Origin: Bacillota bacterium
GTDB lineage: Bacteria > Bacillota_A > Clostridia > Christensenellales > Aristaeellaceae
Reading direction: 5' to 3'
DNA: 64,000 nt
Assembly: GCA_023421735.1 (NCBI GenBank)
Contig: JAEZSP010000082.1
Location: 24,381 to 88,380 of the forward strand
Shown: piece after piece, positions 16,974 to 26,051 of the stretch
Numbering within the stretch: position 1 is the first letter of the stretch
Layout of the letters: each line of letters begins with the position of its first letter
Notes under the pieces: generated by a model
Told to the model about the DNA's origin: nothing
What the model saw: only the letters and a program-made list of their open reading frames with translations
Database searches by the model: none
Made by a program: the position numbers and the translations under genes

Positions 16974-17002
16974 TTGAAAAAAGCCGAAACGTCTGTTATC
17001 AT
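16974..17002 (+). promoter_or_regulatory. Promoter of the MORN-like/cupin operon
   Basis: -35 TTGAAA (16974-16979), 17-base spacer, -10 TATCAT (16997-17002), 29 bases before the start. It is divergent from the LysR promoter. Confidence 0.75.
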
Positions 17003-17031
17003 ATACGCATGAAACGACAAGGGGGATTCAC

Positions 17032-17328
17032 ATGCACGAGGGCGAGACATACGCAAACGGTCAACCGGTCAGCGTCATGGAGGGAGACGTGCTCACCTAT
17101 TTTTTCAAGGACGGAAGCGTGAAGGCGCGCGGCGGGTTTATCGACGGAAAGATGGAAGGCGCGTGGGTGTTCAATCGCGCGGGCGGCGCACTTTGGCAGG
17201 AGGGTGCATTCAAGAACGGCGAGAAGAACGGGCGCTGGGTTCGCTATCATCAAGACGGAGCGATCGAGTATGATCAGGAATTCGTCGACGGCAAGCCCGT
17301 GAAAGCGGGCGGAAAGGCGGGGAAGTAG
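17032..17328 (+). CDS. MORN-repeat/YwqK-like small protein
   Basis: A 98-residue protein with three MORN-like units: FFKDGSVKARGGFIDGKMEGAW, then a unit around WQEGAFKNGEKNGRW, then YHQDGAIEYDQEFVDGK. Such repeats occur in YwqK-type antitoxin-annotated proteins, but no toxin gene is adjacent. GGGGGA precedes the ATG. It is cotranscribed with the cupin gene, 2 bases apart. Confidence 0.75.
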   Translation: MHEGETYANGQPVSVMEGDVLTYFFKDGSVKARGGFIDGKMEGAWVFNRAGGALWQEGAFKNGEKNGRWVRYHQDGAIEYDQEFVDGKPVKAGGKAGK

Positions 17329-17330
17329 AT

Positions 17331-17798
17331 ATGGGCGAAGTTGTTTACGGGAACGCGACCGATTCCGAAGCCGCACGCAGGGAAGGCCATCCGGGGTATG
17401 CATATACCCGCCGCGCGCTGGTGCCGGCAGACCGCGCGCAGATGTGCACACTTGGGCATTACGAGTTGGAGCCCGGCATGTCTGCATATCCCTATCACTG
17501 CCATTTGCAAAATGAGGAGATTTTTTATATCCTTTCGGGGCAGGGGCTTCTACGCACGCCGGAGGGTGAGCGTCTCGTCGGACCCGGGGAATCGATCTAT
17601 TTTCCCGCAGGCGAGGCGGGCGCGCACAAGATCACGAATATCTCCCAAACCGAAATGCTCGTCTACCTCGATTTCGATGTGTGCCATCCCCTCGACGCCT
17701 GCCTCTATCCCGATTCCGGGAAAATCGGCATTTACGGCCAGGGCGTGCGGCAGATTCACGAGACGGCAAATCAGGTGGACTATTACAAAGGGGAATGA
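17331..17798 (+). CDS. Cupin-domain protein
   Basis: A 155-residue single-cupin protein. The metal-binding pattern is visible in motif 1 (PYHCHLQNEEIFYILSG: His-x-His, Glu) and motif 2 (GPGESIYFPAGEAGAHKI with His). The closing segment carries HETANQVDYY. It is probably a metal-dependent isomerase or sensor; substrate unknown. Downstream of the MORN-like gene and upstream of a bidirectional terminator. Confidence 0.85.
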   Translation: MGEVVYGNATDSEAARREGHPGYAYTRRALVPADRAQMCTLGHYELEPGMSAYPYHCHLQNEEIFYILSGQGLLRTPEGERLVGPGESIYFPAGEAGAHKITNISQTEMLVYLDFDVCHPLDACLYPDSGKIGIYGQGVRQIHETANQVDYYKGE

Positions 17799-17838
17799 AA
17801 AACAGTCGCGCGGGCATGTCCCGACGCGACTGTTTTTT
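17797..17838 (+). terminator. Bidirectional intrinsic terminator
   Basis: AAAACAGTCGCG / CGCGACTGTTTT stem with a GGGCATGTCCC inner helix; T runs follow on both strands. It separates the cupin gene from the convergent DUF4956 gene. Confidence 0.9.
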
Positions 17839-17856
17839 GGATGGGCGGGCTTTGTG

Positions 17857-18519
17857 CTATATGCTCTCCCCGGTGTACGCCACAAGGGTGGCATCCATGA
17901 CGCCGGACAGGGCGGAGACGCGGTTGAGGAACGCGTCCTGCTTTTCGACGCGGATTTCATAGGTCGCTTCGATGCCCGCGTTCGAGACGGTCTTGGACTT
18001 GAGCTTATAATACCTGAGTGTGCCGACGACCTGTGCGACGCCGCGCTCGGCGGAATCGCCCATGCGGACGACGAGCAGATAGCTGTTGAGCTTGGCGGAC
18101 CATACTTTGGTAATCAAGGTAATGAGGATGGCGACGCCAATGAGGGTCATCAAGGTGAGGAAGAACTGCCCCGCGCCCAGGAGGATGCCCATGGTCAGCG
18201 CCCAGAACATGTATGCGGTATCGAGCGGCTCCTTGACGGCCGTACGGAAACGAACGATGGAAAGCGCGCCGACCATACCCATGGAGAGCTGAATGGATTC
18301 TTTGATGCACATGACGACCGGGGTGGTGACGAGCGTCATCATCATCAGCGTCAGGGCGAAATTGCTCGAGTACATCACGCCCTTGTAATTGTACTTGTAG
18401 ATCAACGCGATAATTAGCCCAAAGAAAAACGCGATGATCAGCGACGCGAGGATCGTGAACCACGACATCGGGCCGATCGACTGGGAACTGAGCAATTCCT
18501 TGATTAAGTCTTCTCTCAT
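17857..18519 (-). CDS. DUF4956 membrane protein (module A)
   Basis: A 220-residue protein: four hydrophobic helices in residues 17-140 containing the family core GALSIVRFRTAVKEP, then a soluble alpha/beta C-terminal domain. DUF4956 proteins usually neighbour VTC-domain genes, as here. The conserved Arg-Phe-Arg between helices 3 and 4 recalls MgtC-like membrane domains. The role is unknown; coupling of polyphosphate or phosphotransfer to the membrane is inference. Last gene of a three-gene minus-strand operon. Confidence 0.82.
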   Translation of the reverse strand: MREDLIKELLSSQSIGPMSWFTILASLIIAFFFGLIIALIYKYNYKGVMYSSNFALTLMMMTLVTTPVVMCIKESIQLSMGMVGALSIVRFRTAVKEPLDTAYMFWALTMGILLGAGQFFLTLMTLIGVAILITLITKVWSAKLNSYLLVVRMGDSAERGVAQVVGTLRYYKLKSKTVSNAGIEATYEIRVEKQDAFLNRVSALSGVMDATLVAYTGESI

Positions 18520-18565
18520 CGGGAGAACCCTCCTTCTTTCTGGTGCGGAAAAAATCCATTTTAGA

Positions 18566-19270
18566 TCAAATTACATGTTCGTATCTGCGCGCCATTGTAT
18601 ACTTCGAAATGGCGCTGCGTTCTGCGGAGAGTCCCCCAAGCAGGGCCGCGACAAAGTCCGGCAGATAGGAATTGAACTTCACTTCCAATATCTCCACATC
18701 CCGGTCGTGCGGACACACGGTGGGGATGTCCGGGTTGAACAGATCGATGCTGGAAAGACCCGTGCGCAGATGCATGTCAAACGTGATCCGAAGATCTCCG
18801 ACCGGATACTCATACGCCTCGCGCACATAGTCCACGATCACCTTCGGCTTGAGAAGCCGCGTGCGCATCAGGAGGAACATCTCCTGAATGAGCGGACTTT
18901 GCGCGTTTTGGAGGCCGACCGGGTCGCCGTCGATCAATTTGTCGCATAGGCGCCGCGTGATTCGGACCGACGATTTTTGGATCAGGTTTCCGATTTTGCG
19001 CTTGCGCTCGAGGTAGATTTCCTCGCCCAGGAAATTATAGATGCGGATGCGGTACTTGTCTCGGTGCATAAAGCCGTTTTCCTTGTCGTGAAACGCGGTA
19101 TTAAACGCGTCGTCAAAGTACAGGGAGCGGATCATGTACGGCCCGCGCCGGCAATGGGGGTCGAGCCGCAAAACCGGCGAAAGCCGGGCGCGCAGCACGG
19201 CCAGCTCCGCAGGATTGACAAAGTATTTCAGCTCATGCCGCGCGGGGAGCGCCTGCCTTTTTTCTTGCAT
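18566..19270 (-). CDS. VTC-domain (polyphosphate-polymerase-like) protein (module A)
   Basis: A 234-residue soluble protein of the triphosphate-tunnel superfamily. Seen in order: ARHELKYFVN, IRSLYFDDAF, KYRIRIYNF, IYLERKRKIG, VIVDYVREAYEY, LRITFDMHLR and ILEVKFNSYLPDF. These alternating basic and acidic strands line the anionic-polymer tunnel in VTC enzymes, which make polyphosphate from ATP. Activity of the bacterial single-domain form is not assured. It is 11 bases upstream-adjacent to the CotH gene end and followed by DUF4956. Confidence 0.85.
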   Translation of the reverse strand: MQEKRQALPARHELKYFVNPAELAVLRARLSPVLRLDPHCRRGPYMIRSLYFDDAFNTAFHDKENGFMHRDKYRIRIYNFLGEEIYLERKRKIGNLIQKSSVRITRRLCDKLIDGDPVGLQNAQSPLIQEMFLLMRTRLLKPKVIVDYVREAYEYPVGDLRITFDMHLRTGLSSIDLFNPDIPTVCPHDRDVEILEVKFNSYLPDFVAALLGGLSAERSAISKYTMARRYEHVI

Positions 19271-19280
19271 ATCTGCTCCT

Positions 19281-22200
19281 CTAATTTCCGTCGTCTTCCG
19301 CGTTCTGAATGGCCTGATACGCCGTGCCGAAGTAGGTTTGCATCTGGCTGTCCGAGAGGTTCAGCGCATCCTGAAACCAGCCAAGAAGCTGCGCCGGTCT
19401 GGTTTTGGAGTAATTGGCGAACTCCTTGAGATACTTGGCGTAGGTGGATTCCTTCATGCCCCATCGCGCAAACTGCGCCGGCAGTTCCGGCAGAAGCGCT
19501 TCGTATCGCGCCTTGATCATCGCGTACACGTTTTCGGTGGAGTACGTCGTCGCCAATTGCTGGCCGAAATAGGTGAGGAATTCATCGCGGAACCGGTCGT
19601 TTTTCATGCAGGCGATAAACAGGTCGTTGTTTGTGCGCTTTCCCTCGCCCATGCCGCCCGGCGCAAGCCAACGGCTGATGGAGTTGGTATCGACGGTAAA
19701 TGCCCAGTCCAGATCGAACAGGCACCAGCGCCACAGGCCGTCTGCATTTGGGTTTCGATAGCGCTTGATATTGAGCGTGTCGCCGTTCCCGCTGAATATT
19801 TCAATGGACATGTATTCGATATAGTTTTGAATGTCGATCACCGAACCGATGTGCGCATATGCCTCGTCGGTATTCGTGTTGTGGTTATTGACCCACGTCA
19901 GCAAATCTGCGTAGGTGTCGTTTGATCCCTGCATCACGTTGGTATTTGCCTTCACGAGGTCGATGTCGTCCTCCTGTCCCTCCCAGCCCTCGAATTGGCA
20001 GATCGAGTAGGTGCTGATATGTTCGCGCATGTAATACTGGCCCCAATAGACGCCGTTGATGTACACGACGCAAATCTCCGTCTTTTGATAATAGAGGTCC
20101 GTGCCGTCCGCAAGGTCGGTGAGCACGGAATCGCGCATACGCGCGTATATGCCGTCCTGCCCCGCCGCGCGCAGGAGAAAGGAGCTGTACTGCGTATAGT
20201 CGCGTGCGGTAAAAAGCGGTGCCTCAAACATCCCGTCTCCGGAATACGCCGAACGAGCGTAAATCTTAAACGCCTGCTGATCCATCGCGCGGCTGTATTG
20301 GCCGTGGAGCTTGACGCCGCATTCCTGTGAGAGCAGGGGCGTACCGTCCGCCTCATAGATTTCGATGTGTCCCTCGCGCTCCCAGTCCATCCAGAAGTTT
20401 GCGCCCCGGTTCATGGAGCCGTAGGGGAAATCCTTATATGCATTCGGGCCCATGACCATGATGCCCGCCTCGTCGCTTGTGAGGTTATAGGGGTCGGAGA
20501 CGAGCGAGACCACGCGCACCGTATGCGAGACGCCGAAAAAGTAGGTCTGCGAATCCATGTAGGATTCGAGCGCATTGTCCGCATACACCCGCGTGCGCAG
20601 AACCGTCGTCGAGGAGATCGTGATCGGCGCCGTGTAGAGCGTCGAGGACGTGGTCGGATCCGAGCAGTCGGTCGTATAATAAATGCGCTCGCCTTCCCCG
20701 GCGCTGAGTTCGACCGAGATCGTCTCGCCCGTCTGGAAGAGTCCGCCTTCGACCGAGTAGGCTGCCGCCTGTGCCTTTTTGGCGTAGTGCGCGCCGGAAT
20801 TGACCGCGAGGGGCGTCATGGTCGTGAAGTAATAAAGATCGCCATACTGATCGGGCATGCGGCCATAGGAGATATTCGAGAACTGTTGGGGCACGAAAAT
20901 GCGGTCGAAGATCGCGCCGTCCGGCGTCGAAAGGCAAAGGTGGTAGCCGCCCGCCGCCGAAAGTCGAAAGCCCACGTTGAGGAACGAGCCGTTCTTGTCG
21001 GTGAGTCCTGAACAGTAGACGCCCAGATAGCTTCCCGCCTCGATCATTGTGCCTGCCGGAAACTGCCACTTGCGCGGCTTATCCGCGTTGTCCGAAAATC
21101 CGTAATTTGAAAGGTCGATCGCATTGCCCGTCGCGTTGTAAAACTCCACCCAGTCGTATTTTTGCTGGGTGGTGGATGCGGCGACCTCGGTGATATAGAT
21201 CCCAATCGAATTGAGCGCCGCGAACCGATCCGAGATCAGCGCGGCGCTTTCCTGCGTATTTGCCATGCCCGGCGTTGGTGCCGTGGAGGTTGTAAAGCTC
21301 CCGTCCGATTGTTTGGCGTAGGCCTCGTCGGCTTTCAGAAGTGGATAATCGATCGCGTCGACGAGCTGCCCCTTTTCATTTGAGAGGACGACCGATTCGC
21401 CCTCCGTGGAGAGCTTGAACGACGCGGCGAGAAAGTCGCCCGCCGCCGAATCCGCCCCGGTGCACCAAATCAGGAGATAGCCGTCTGCGGGGATGCTCGT
21501 GCCATCGGGGATCGCATATTTCATGACGTCCGAGCGCGCGTCGCTTACGTGCCATCCGGAGATATCCACGGCCGAGTCCGACGCATTGTGAAGTTCGATG
21601 TAATCGTATAGCCCGCCGTTTGGCGCCGCATAGGATGCGTTTTTCGCCATGATTTCGGTGATTTCAACGGGGCTTTCGACCATGACGACGGCGAGGGATT
21701 TGTAATTTTCACTGGTGTTGAGAAGGCCGGGCGTATATTCGCTCGTGACCGACCAGGTTGCGTCGTCCACGCGCATATAGGATTCGTTGTTCTGCAGATC
21801 CGGCACGTTCACGGAATCGACCGCCGTCCCCCGTGCGGAGAAGAGCATCAACGTGTCGCCTGCGCGGCTGATGGAAAACGGCGCGTGCAGTTCGTAATCC
21901 ACGGTGTTGCGGTTTTTGCTGTCGCAGAAGACGATGACACATTCGCCCGGTTCAAGCGTCATTGAAGGGAATATAAACCGGTCGGTTGATTTTTCATTTT
22001 TCGCCAGCGTGATGCCGGAAAGATCGGCAGGTAAAGTGCCGGTATTCAGAATCTCCACCCAGTCGGCGCTTTCGCCGTCCTCGGTATAGAGGGCGGAATC
22101 ATTTGCGGACATGATTTCGTTGAGCCGGATATCGGTGATCGCGTGAATTTCGGTGACGGTATCGTTTTCGGATTGCGTGTCGTCGTTTGAAAGCGTGAAG

Positions 22201-22352
22201 CCTTCCGGATGCGTGGATTGATAGATGAAGGCCACGATGATGGCGATCAAGCCAAAGATGGAAAGGACGATGAGGTCGCCCTTTCCGCCGCGCCGTTTCG
22301 CGGGCGGCTTGCGCATGGTTCGATTGGCCAATTGGGCACCCCCCCATCTCAC
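19281..22352 (-). CDS. Large surface protein: three lamin-tail domains, chitobiase-like domain, CotH kinase
   Basis: A protein of up to 1023 residues. Order: basic cytoplasmic tail, one transmembrane helix (about 27-44), lamin-tail domains around 70-200, 230-370 and 385-510 (each opening with NEIMSAN, TEIMAKN or TEVAAST and a WVE/YIE turn), a chitobiase-type strand domain (YYTTDCSDPTTSS), then a CotH-type kinase domain from about 650 (VKLHGQYSRAMDQQAF, WGQYYMREHIS, WRWCLFDLDWAF). CotH kinases phosphorylate spore-coat and other surface proteins. Start uncertain: GTG 22352, TTG 22331 (GGGGGGTG upstream) or ATG 22316. First gene of the VTC/DUF4956 operon. Confidence 0.85.
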   Translation of the reverse strand: MRWGGAQLANRTMRKPPAKRRGGKGDLIVLSIFGLIAIIVAFIYQSTHPEGFTLSNDDTQSENDTVTEIHAITDIRLNEIMSANDSALYTEDGESADWVEILNTGTLPADLSGITLAKNEKSTDRFIFPSMTLEPGECVIVFCDSKNRNTVDYELHAPFSISRAGDTLMLFSARGTAVDSVNVPDLQNNESYMRVDDATWSVTSEYTPGLLNTSENYKSLAVVMVESPVEITEIMAKNASYAAPNGGLYDYIELHNASDSAVDISGWHVSDARSDVMKYAIPDGTSIPADGYLLIWCTGADSAAGDFLAASFKLSTEGESVVLSNEKGQLVDAIDYPLLKADEAYAKQSDGSFTTSTAPTPGMANTQESAALISDRFAALNSIGIYITEVAASTTQQKYDWVEFYNATGNAIDLSNYGFSDNADKPRKWQFPAGTMIEAGSYLGVYCSGLTDKNGSFLNVGFRLSAAGGYHLCLSTPDGAIFDRIFVPQQFSNISYGRMPDQYGDLYYFTTMTPLAVNSGAHYAKKAQAAAYSVEGGLFQTGETISVELSAGEGERIYYTTDCSDPTTSSTLYTAPITISSTTVLRTRVYADNALESYMDSQTYFFGVSHTVRVVSLVSDPYNLTSDEAGIMVMGPNAYKDFPYGSMNRGANFWMDWEREGHIEIYEADGTPLLSQECGVKLHGQYSRAMDQQAFKIYARSAYSGDGMFEAPLFTARDYTQYSSFLLRAAGQDGIYARMRDSVLTDLADGTDLYYQKTEICVVYINGVYWGQYYMREHISTYSICQFEGWEGQEDDIDLVKANTNVMQGSNDTYADLLTWVNNHNTNTDEAYAHIGSVIDIQNYIEYMSIEIFSGNGDTLNIKRYRNPNADGLWRWCLFDLDWAFTVDTNSISRWLAPGGMGEGKRTNNDLFIACMKNDRFRDEFLTYFGQQLATTYSTENVYAMIKARYEALLPELPAQFARWGMKESTYAKYLKEFANYSKTRPAQLLGWFQDALNLSDSQMQTYFGTAYQAIQNAEDDGN

Positions 22353-22376
22353 ATATCCTTTACATCATAGCGCATA

Positions 22377-22408
22377 TGTCTGTATAATGCGATGATAAAG
22401 TACAGACA
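22377..22408. promoter_or_regulatory. Inverted repeat in the divergent CotH/GNAT promoter region
   Basis: Perfect 8-base arms TGTCTGTA and TACAGACA separated by 16 bases. On the minus strand TTGTCT-N17-TATACA overlaps it and could be the promoter of the CotH operon; TATAAT at 22383-22388 could serve as a plus-strand -10 for the GNAT gene. A candidate operator controlling both directions. Confidence 0.55.
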
Positions 22409-22491
22409 AATGTACGAATATTTTGTAAACGGGCGTGACGGGGACGCCGCAAACGGCATATTGTGCGAGTGGGGGCGAATGGAGGATACCC

Positions 22492-23010
22492 ATGGACGAT
22501 ATGCGATTTGCGAAACTCGATGAGACTTACATGGACGAAATGCTAGAAATACAAAAAATCTGCTGGGAGAAGACGCCGGGACTTTTCGTCATGAGCAGCC
22601 GGGAGGCGTATCTGAGGGCGTTTGAATTCGATAATTTCGTGGTTGGCGTGATTGACGGCGAGCATCTCGTCGGTTTTTTGAATTGCGCGGCCCATAACCG
22701 CCGCTCGGGCATGAATCTTGGGCGGCACCTCGATTATTCGCCCGAGATGCTCGACCGGGTTGGCCATTTAAACACCGTGCTGATGCGTCCTGATCATCGG
22801 GGTCGCGGACTCGCGCTCCGGCTCGTCGAAATGGCGATTCGGGAATTCCCCGCGCACGTCCGCTACCTGATGGCGACGACCGCTCCGTGGAACACCGCCG
22901 CGCAGCGAATTCTAAACGAATTCGGGTTCGACAGACAGGGAGATGAGATTGAGGTCTCGGGTCAAAGGAGACTCCTGTTTGTGCGCGATCTCGAACAGCA
23001 CCCCAAATGA
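22492..23010 (+). CDS. GNAT family N-acetyltransferase
   Basis: A 172-residue acetyltransferase. The acetyl-CoA loop appears as VLMRPDHRGRGLALRLVE (R-x-x-G-x-G/A) at about residues 96-113, followed by NTAAQRILNEFGF, the usual second motif. GGAGG precedes the ATG. Substrate unknown. Confidence 0.85.
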   Translation: MDDMRFAKLDETYMDEMLEIQKICWEKTPGLFVMSSREAYLRAFEFDNFVVGVIDGEHLVGFLNCAAHNRRSGMNLGRHLDYSPEMLDRVGHLNTVLMRPDHRGRGLALRLVEMAIREFPAHVRYLMATTAPWNTAAQRILNEFGFDRQGDEIEVSGQRRLLFVRDLEQHPK

Positions 23011-23014
23011 ACGA

Positions 23015-23046
23015 GACCCCCGGTGCGCCGGGGGTCCAGTTTTTTC
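23015..23046 (+). terminator. Intrinsic terminator after GNAT gene
   Basis: GACCCCCGG / CCGGGGGTC stem, four-base loop, then CCAGTTTTTTC. Confidence 0.85.
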
Positions 23047-23048
23047 TG

Positions 23049-23516
23049 TTATTCAGCAGGTACTTCGGGAAGCGGCCCCTCGGGTGGGATGCTCTGCGCA
23101 CTCTTCTTGCGGGGCCGTTCTTTTTCTTCGCGGCACTCCCTGCGCGCGTTTGTGCGCGCGAGGACGGTTTTCAATTCTTCCATCAAATCGGGAATCAATT
23201 CGATGATCCGATCAGTGGCGTGTTCGGTCATTGCGGGCAGCATCCGCACGTGATTGTCGCCGCAGACCAGAAAGCCCACGGGCTGTATCGTCACGCCGGC
23301 ACCCGCCCCGCCCGCAAAGGGGTAATTCTGGCTCGCCTTGTCGGGCGAGTATTCGCCGCCGCCCGCGACAAAGCCGAAGCTCACCTTTGAAACGGGGACA
23401 ACCGTCGAGCCGTCCTGCGCCACGATCGCGTCGCCGAGCACGGTGTTGACGTCCACCATGTCGCGGATCGACTCCATCGCGGTGTCCATCAGCCCGTGAA
23501 TGGGGTGTCTTTCCAT
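23049..23516 (-). CDS. gerW: Sporulation protein GerW/YtfJ
   Basis: A 155-residue protein matching the GerW (YtfJ) family: DVNTVLGDAI, PVSKVSFGFVAGGGEY, FAGGAGAGVTIQPVGFLV. In Bacillus this protein is needed for normal spore germination. The C-terminal 40 residues are charged and variable. GGAGG precedes ATG 23516. It overlaps nothing but lies 4 bases after the DUF2953 gene, its usual partner. Supports an endospore-forming host. Confidence 0.88.
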   Translation of the reverse strand: MERHPIHGLMDTAMESIRDMVDVNTVLGDAIVAQDGSTVVPVSKVSFGFVAGGGEYSPDKASQNYPFAGGAGAGVTIQPVGFLVCGDNHVRMLPAMTEHATDRIIELIPDLMEELKTVLARTNARRECREEKERPRKKSAQSIPPEGPLPEVPAE

Positions 23517-23520
23517 GATA

Positions 23521-23976
23521 TCATCCTCCGGTGCCGCGCAATATAAACGCAAGTGCGGCCTTCATAATATGTCCAGCCGTGAGCCGCGCTATGCCGTGTG
23601 CCTCGCCCGCGAGCGTTTTATGCGCAAAATCCGGCGTCACGCGCACTTGTCCCGCGGCGTGCGTCGCGGCGCGCAGCATATCCAAAACCACCACGAGAAG
23701 TCCGCAGGTTTCTGCGGTCAGTGCCGCGTCGCCCGTTCCGAGGACGAGATTGACCTCGAGCCGTTCGAGCGTCACGGATTTGACGATGCGAAAGATGAGC
23801 CCGATCGGCACGCGCTTTTTCAGCTTTTTTTTCTTGCGCGGCTTATGCGCGCGCGGATGCGCCCGAAACGCGCCCACGCCAAAGCGCAGCCCGTGTGCGT
23901 CGATCCGGACGGCAAACACGAGTGGCAGATTATAGAAATAGATTGCGCACATGACAAGCGCCGCGACCCAATGCAA
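23521..23976 (-). CDS. DUF2953 membrane-anchored protein
   Basis: A 151-residue protein with an N-terminal hydrophobic helix and a central poly-basic stretch (RKKKKLKKR), commonly encoded next to gerW. The TTG at 23976 is preferred because AGGAGGT lies 5 bases before it; the ATG at 23994 would place that site inside the gene. Probably spore-related by context; function unknown. Confidence 0.75.
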   Translation of the reverse strand: MHWVAALVMCAIYFYNLPLVFAVRIDAHGLRFGVGAFRAHPRAHKPRKKKKLKKRVPIGLIFRIVKSVTLERLEVNLVLGTGDAALTAETCGLLVVVLDMLRAATHAAGQVRVTPDFAHKTLAGEAHGIARLTAGHIMKAALAFILRGTGG

Positions 23977-24063
23977 AGACGCACCTCCTCGCATCTATTT
24001 TGTCCGGACATGCCCAAATTTACCAATTTATATGATAAAATAATTGGAGAAGGAGGGAGAACA

Positions 24064-25257
24064 ATGGCCGATTTAAGGGTATTTGCAAAGACGATTGAGG
24101 ACGAAGCGCTGCGGCAGGTTGAAATGCTGCTCGCGCAGGAGCCCTTTCGGGACTGCAAGGTACGGATCATGCCCGATGTGCACGCCGGAAAGGGCTGCGT
24201 GATCGGCTTCACGGCCGACCTTGGCGACAAGGTCATTCCGAACATCGTGGGCGTCGACATCGGCTGTGGTATGCTGACGATCGAATGGGGAAAGGTGGAA
24301 CTCTCCCTCGACGCGCTTGATCGGACGATTCGTGAAAAGGTGCCATTTGGGCGAAACGTCCACGACGGACGCGTGGCGCGCTTTCCGCAGATGCTCGATT
24401 TGCGGTGCTACCGCGACCTCAAGGACGCCAAACGCTTGGAAAGGAGCATCGGTTCGCTCGGGGGCGGGAACCATTTCATTGAAGTGGACGCGGACGATCC
24501 GGGGAACAAGTACCTCGTCATCCATACCGGCAGCCGCAATCTCGGAAAACAGGTGGCGGAGTATTATCAAAAGCTTGCAATCGATCTCATGTCGGGGAAG
24601 GATGCGCTGTTTGCCGCGCAGAAAAAGCTGATCGCGGATTATAAGGCTGCGGGCAGACGCGCTGAAATTCAGGCGGAGATCAAAAAGCTCTATCAATCGT
24701 TTCGAGGGAAAAAGCCCGACGTGCCGGATGCGCTTTGCTATCTCACGGGCGAATACCGCGACGATTATCTGCACGATATGCGCATCTGTCAGGCATACGC
24801 GGTCCAAAACCGCGCGACCATCGCGGAGATTTTGTGCGGGGCGATGGGTCTTTCGGAAAAAGGGCGGTTCGAGACCATTCACAATTACATTGACCACGAT
24901 TCGAACATCGTGCGCAAGGGCGCCATCCGTGCGGCAAAGGGCGAACGATTGCTCATTCCCATCAACATGCGTGACGGCTGCATCGTGGGGATCGGCAAGG
25001 GCAACGACGACTGGAACCAGTCCGCGCCGCACGGGGCGGGCAGGTTGATGAGCCGACACAAGGCGCGCGAGGTGCTCTCGCTGGATGAATACCAAAAAAG
25101 CATGGCTGATATCTTCACGACCTCGGTTGGCGCAGATACCATCGACGAGGCGCCCATGGCCTACAAGCCCATGGACGAAATCCTCGAAACGATTGGGGAT
25201 ACGGTGGAGGTCGACCGCATCATCCATCCGATTTATAACTTCAAGGCGAGCGAATAA
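24064..25257 (+). CDS. rtcB: RNA-splicing ligase RtcB
   Basis: A 397-residue RtcB-family ligase (short form). Motifs: DVHAGKGCVIGFT, GVDIGCGM (metal-binding Cys), GGGNHFIE, HTGSRNLGKQ, AVQNRATIAEIL and NYIDHD, the last region providing metal ligands. RtcB joins 2',3'-cyclic-phosphate or 3'-phosphate RNA ends to 5'-OH ends with GTP, healing tRNA or mRNA breaks. AGGAGG precedes the ATG; an upstream open frame has no site. No archease or RtcA neighbour is present. Confidence 0.9.
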   Translation: MADLRVFAKTIEDEALRQVEMLLAQEPFRDCKVRIMPDVHAGKGCVIGFTADLGDKVIPNIVGVDIGCGMLTIEWGKVELSLDALDRTIREKVPFGRNVHDGRVARFPQMLDLRCYRDLKDAKRLERSIGSLGGGNHFIEVDADDPGNKYLVIHTGSRNLGKQVAEYYQKLAIDLMSGKDALFAAQKKLIADYKAAGRRAEIQAEIKKLYQSFRGKKPDVPDALCYLTGEYRDDYLHDMRICQAYAVQNRATIAEILCGAMGLSEKGRFETIHNYIDHDSNIVRKGAIRAAKGERLLIPINMRDGCIVGIGKGNDDWNQSAPHGAGRLMSRHKAREVLSLDEYQKSMADIFTTSVGADTIDEAPMAYKPMDEILETIGDTVEVDRIIHPIYNFKASE

Positions 25258-25310
25258 AAATGATAGGCGCATGCGCGCCGTTTGAATAGAAATGAGTGCG
25301 AGGTGATTGC

Positions 25311-26051
25311 ATGGGCGAGCGGGAGCGGCGCATCCTGGAGATTCTGTTGACGGAAAAACGGGCGGAGGTCGCACAACTCGCGCAGCTTTTGGGCGTGTCG
25401 CAGGTCACGGTGCGCAAGGATCTGGACGCGCTCGAGCGACGCGGGGTCATTTTGCGCGAGCATGGCTATGCGCGCCTGCGCAGTCAGGACGACATGAATG
25501 GACGGCTCGCCTATCATTATGAGGAAAAGCAAAAGATTGCGCGCGCGGCCGCGCGGCTCGTCTCGTTTGGCGAGACGGTGATGATTGAGAGCGGAAGCTG
25601 CTGTGCGCTGCTTGCGGAGGCATTGGTGGAAAAATCCGTCTCCATTATTACAAACAGCGCTTTCATTGCAGCGCGCGTGCGCGTGCTGCCCGGGGCGAAG
25701 GTGATCCTTTTGGGCGGCGCTTATCAAAATGACGCGCAGGTGACGGTCGGACCGCTCGTCGCGCAGTGTGCCAAAAGTTTTCTCGTAGACAGGCTCTTTA
25801 TCGGTACGGACGGATATTCTCCGGACGCGGGATTCACCAACGCCGATCATATGCGCGCGCAGGCCGTGCGCGACATGGCGGCGCAAGCCGCCGGCGTCGT
25901 TGTTTTGACGCAGAGCGAAAAGTTTGCACGGCGCGGGGTCGTCCCACTTTTGATTGACAGGCAAATTGAAAAGGTGATTACCGATGCCGGCATTCCGCCG
26001 GATGCGCGGCGTGCGCTTGCCGCGCACGGGATCGACATCATATGCACTTAG
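25311..26051 (+). CDS. DeoR/GlpR family transcriptional regulator
   Basis: A 246-residue regulator: DeoR helix-turn-helix at residues 3-55 (LAQLLGVSQVTVRKDLDALERRGVILR) and a sugar-phosphate isomerase-like sensor domain (GSCCALLAEAL, FIGTDGYSPDAGFTN). These usually sense a phosphorylated sugar and repress adjacent catabolic genes, but none is next to it here. GAGGTG precedes the ATG. Confidence 0.9.
   Translation: MGERERRILEILLTEKRAEVAQLAQLLGVSQVTVRKDLDALERRGVILREHGYARLRSQDDMNGRLAYHYEEKQKIARAAARLVSFGETVMIESGSCCALLAEALVEKSVSIITNSAFIAARVRVLPGAKVILLGGAYQNDAQVTVGPLVAQCAKSFLVDRLFIGTDGYSPDAGFTNADHMRAQAVRDMAAQAAGVVVLTQSEKFARRGVVPLLIDRQIEKVITDAGIPPDARRALAAHGIDIICT

Noticed and set aside
17032..17328. 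Toxin-antitoxin locus suspected from the YwqK-like repeat protein
   Set aside because: The partner gene is a cupin and no toxin-like frame adjoins, so only the MORN-like repeat is reported.
24073..25374. 433-codon open frame antisense to rtcB
   Set aside because: Sense frame has full RtcB motifs; the antisense product has none.
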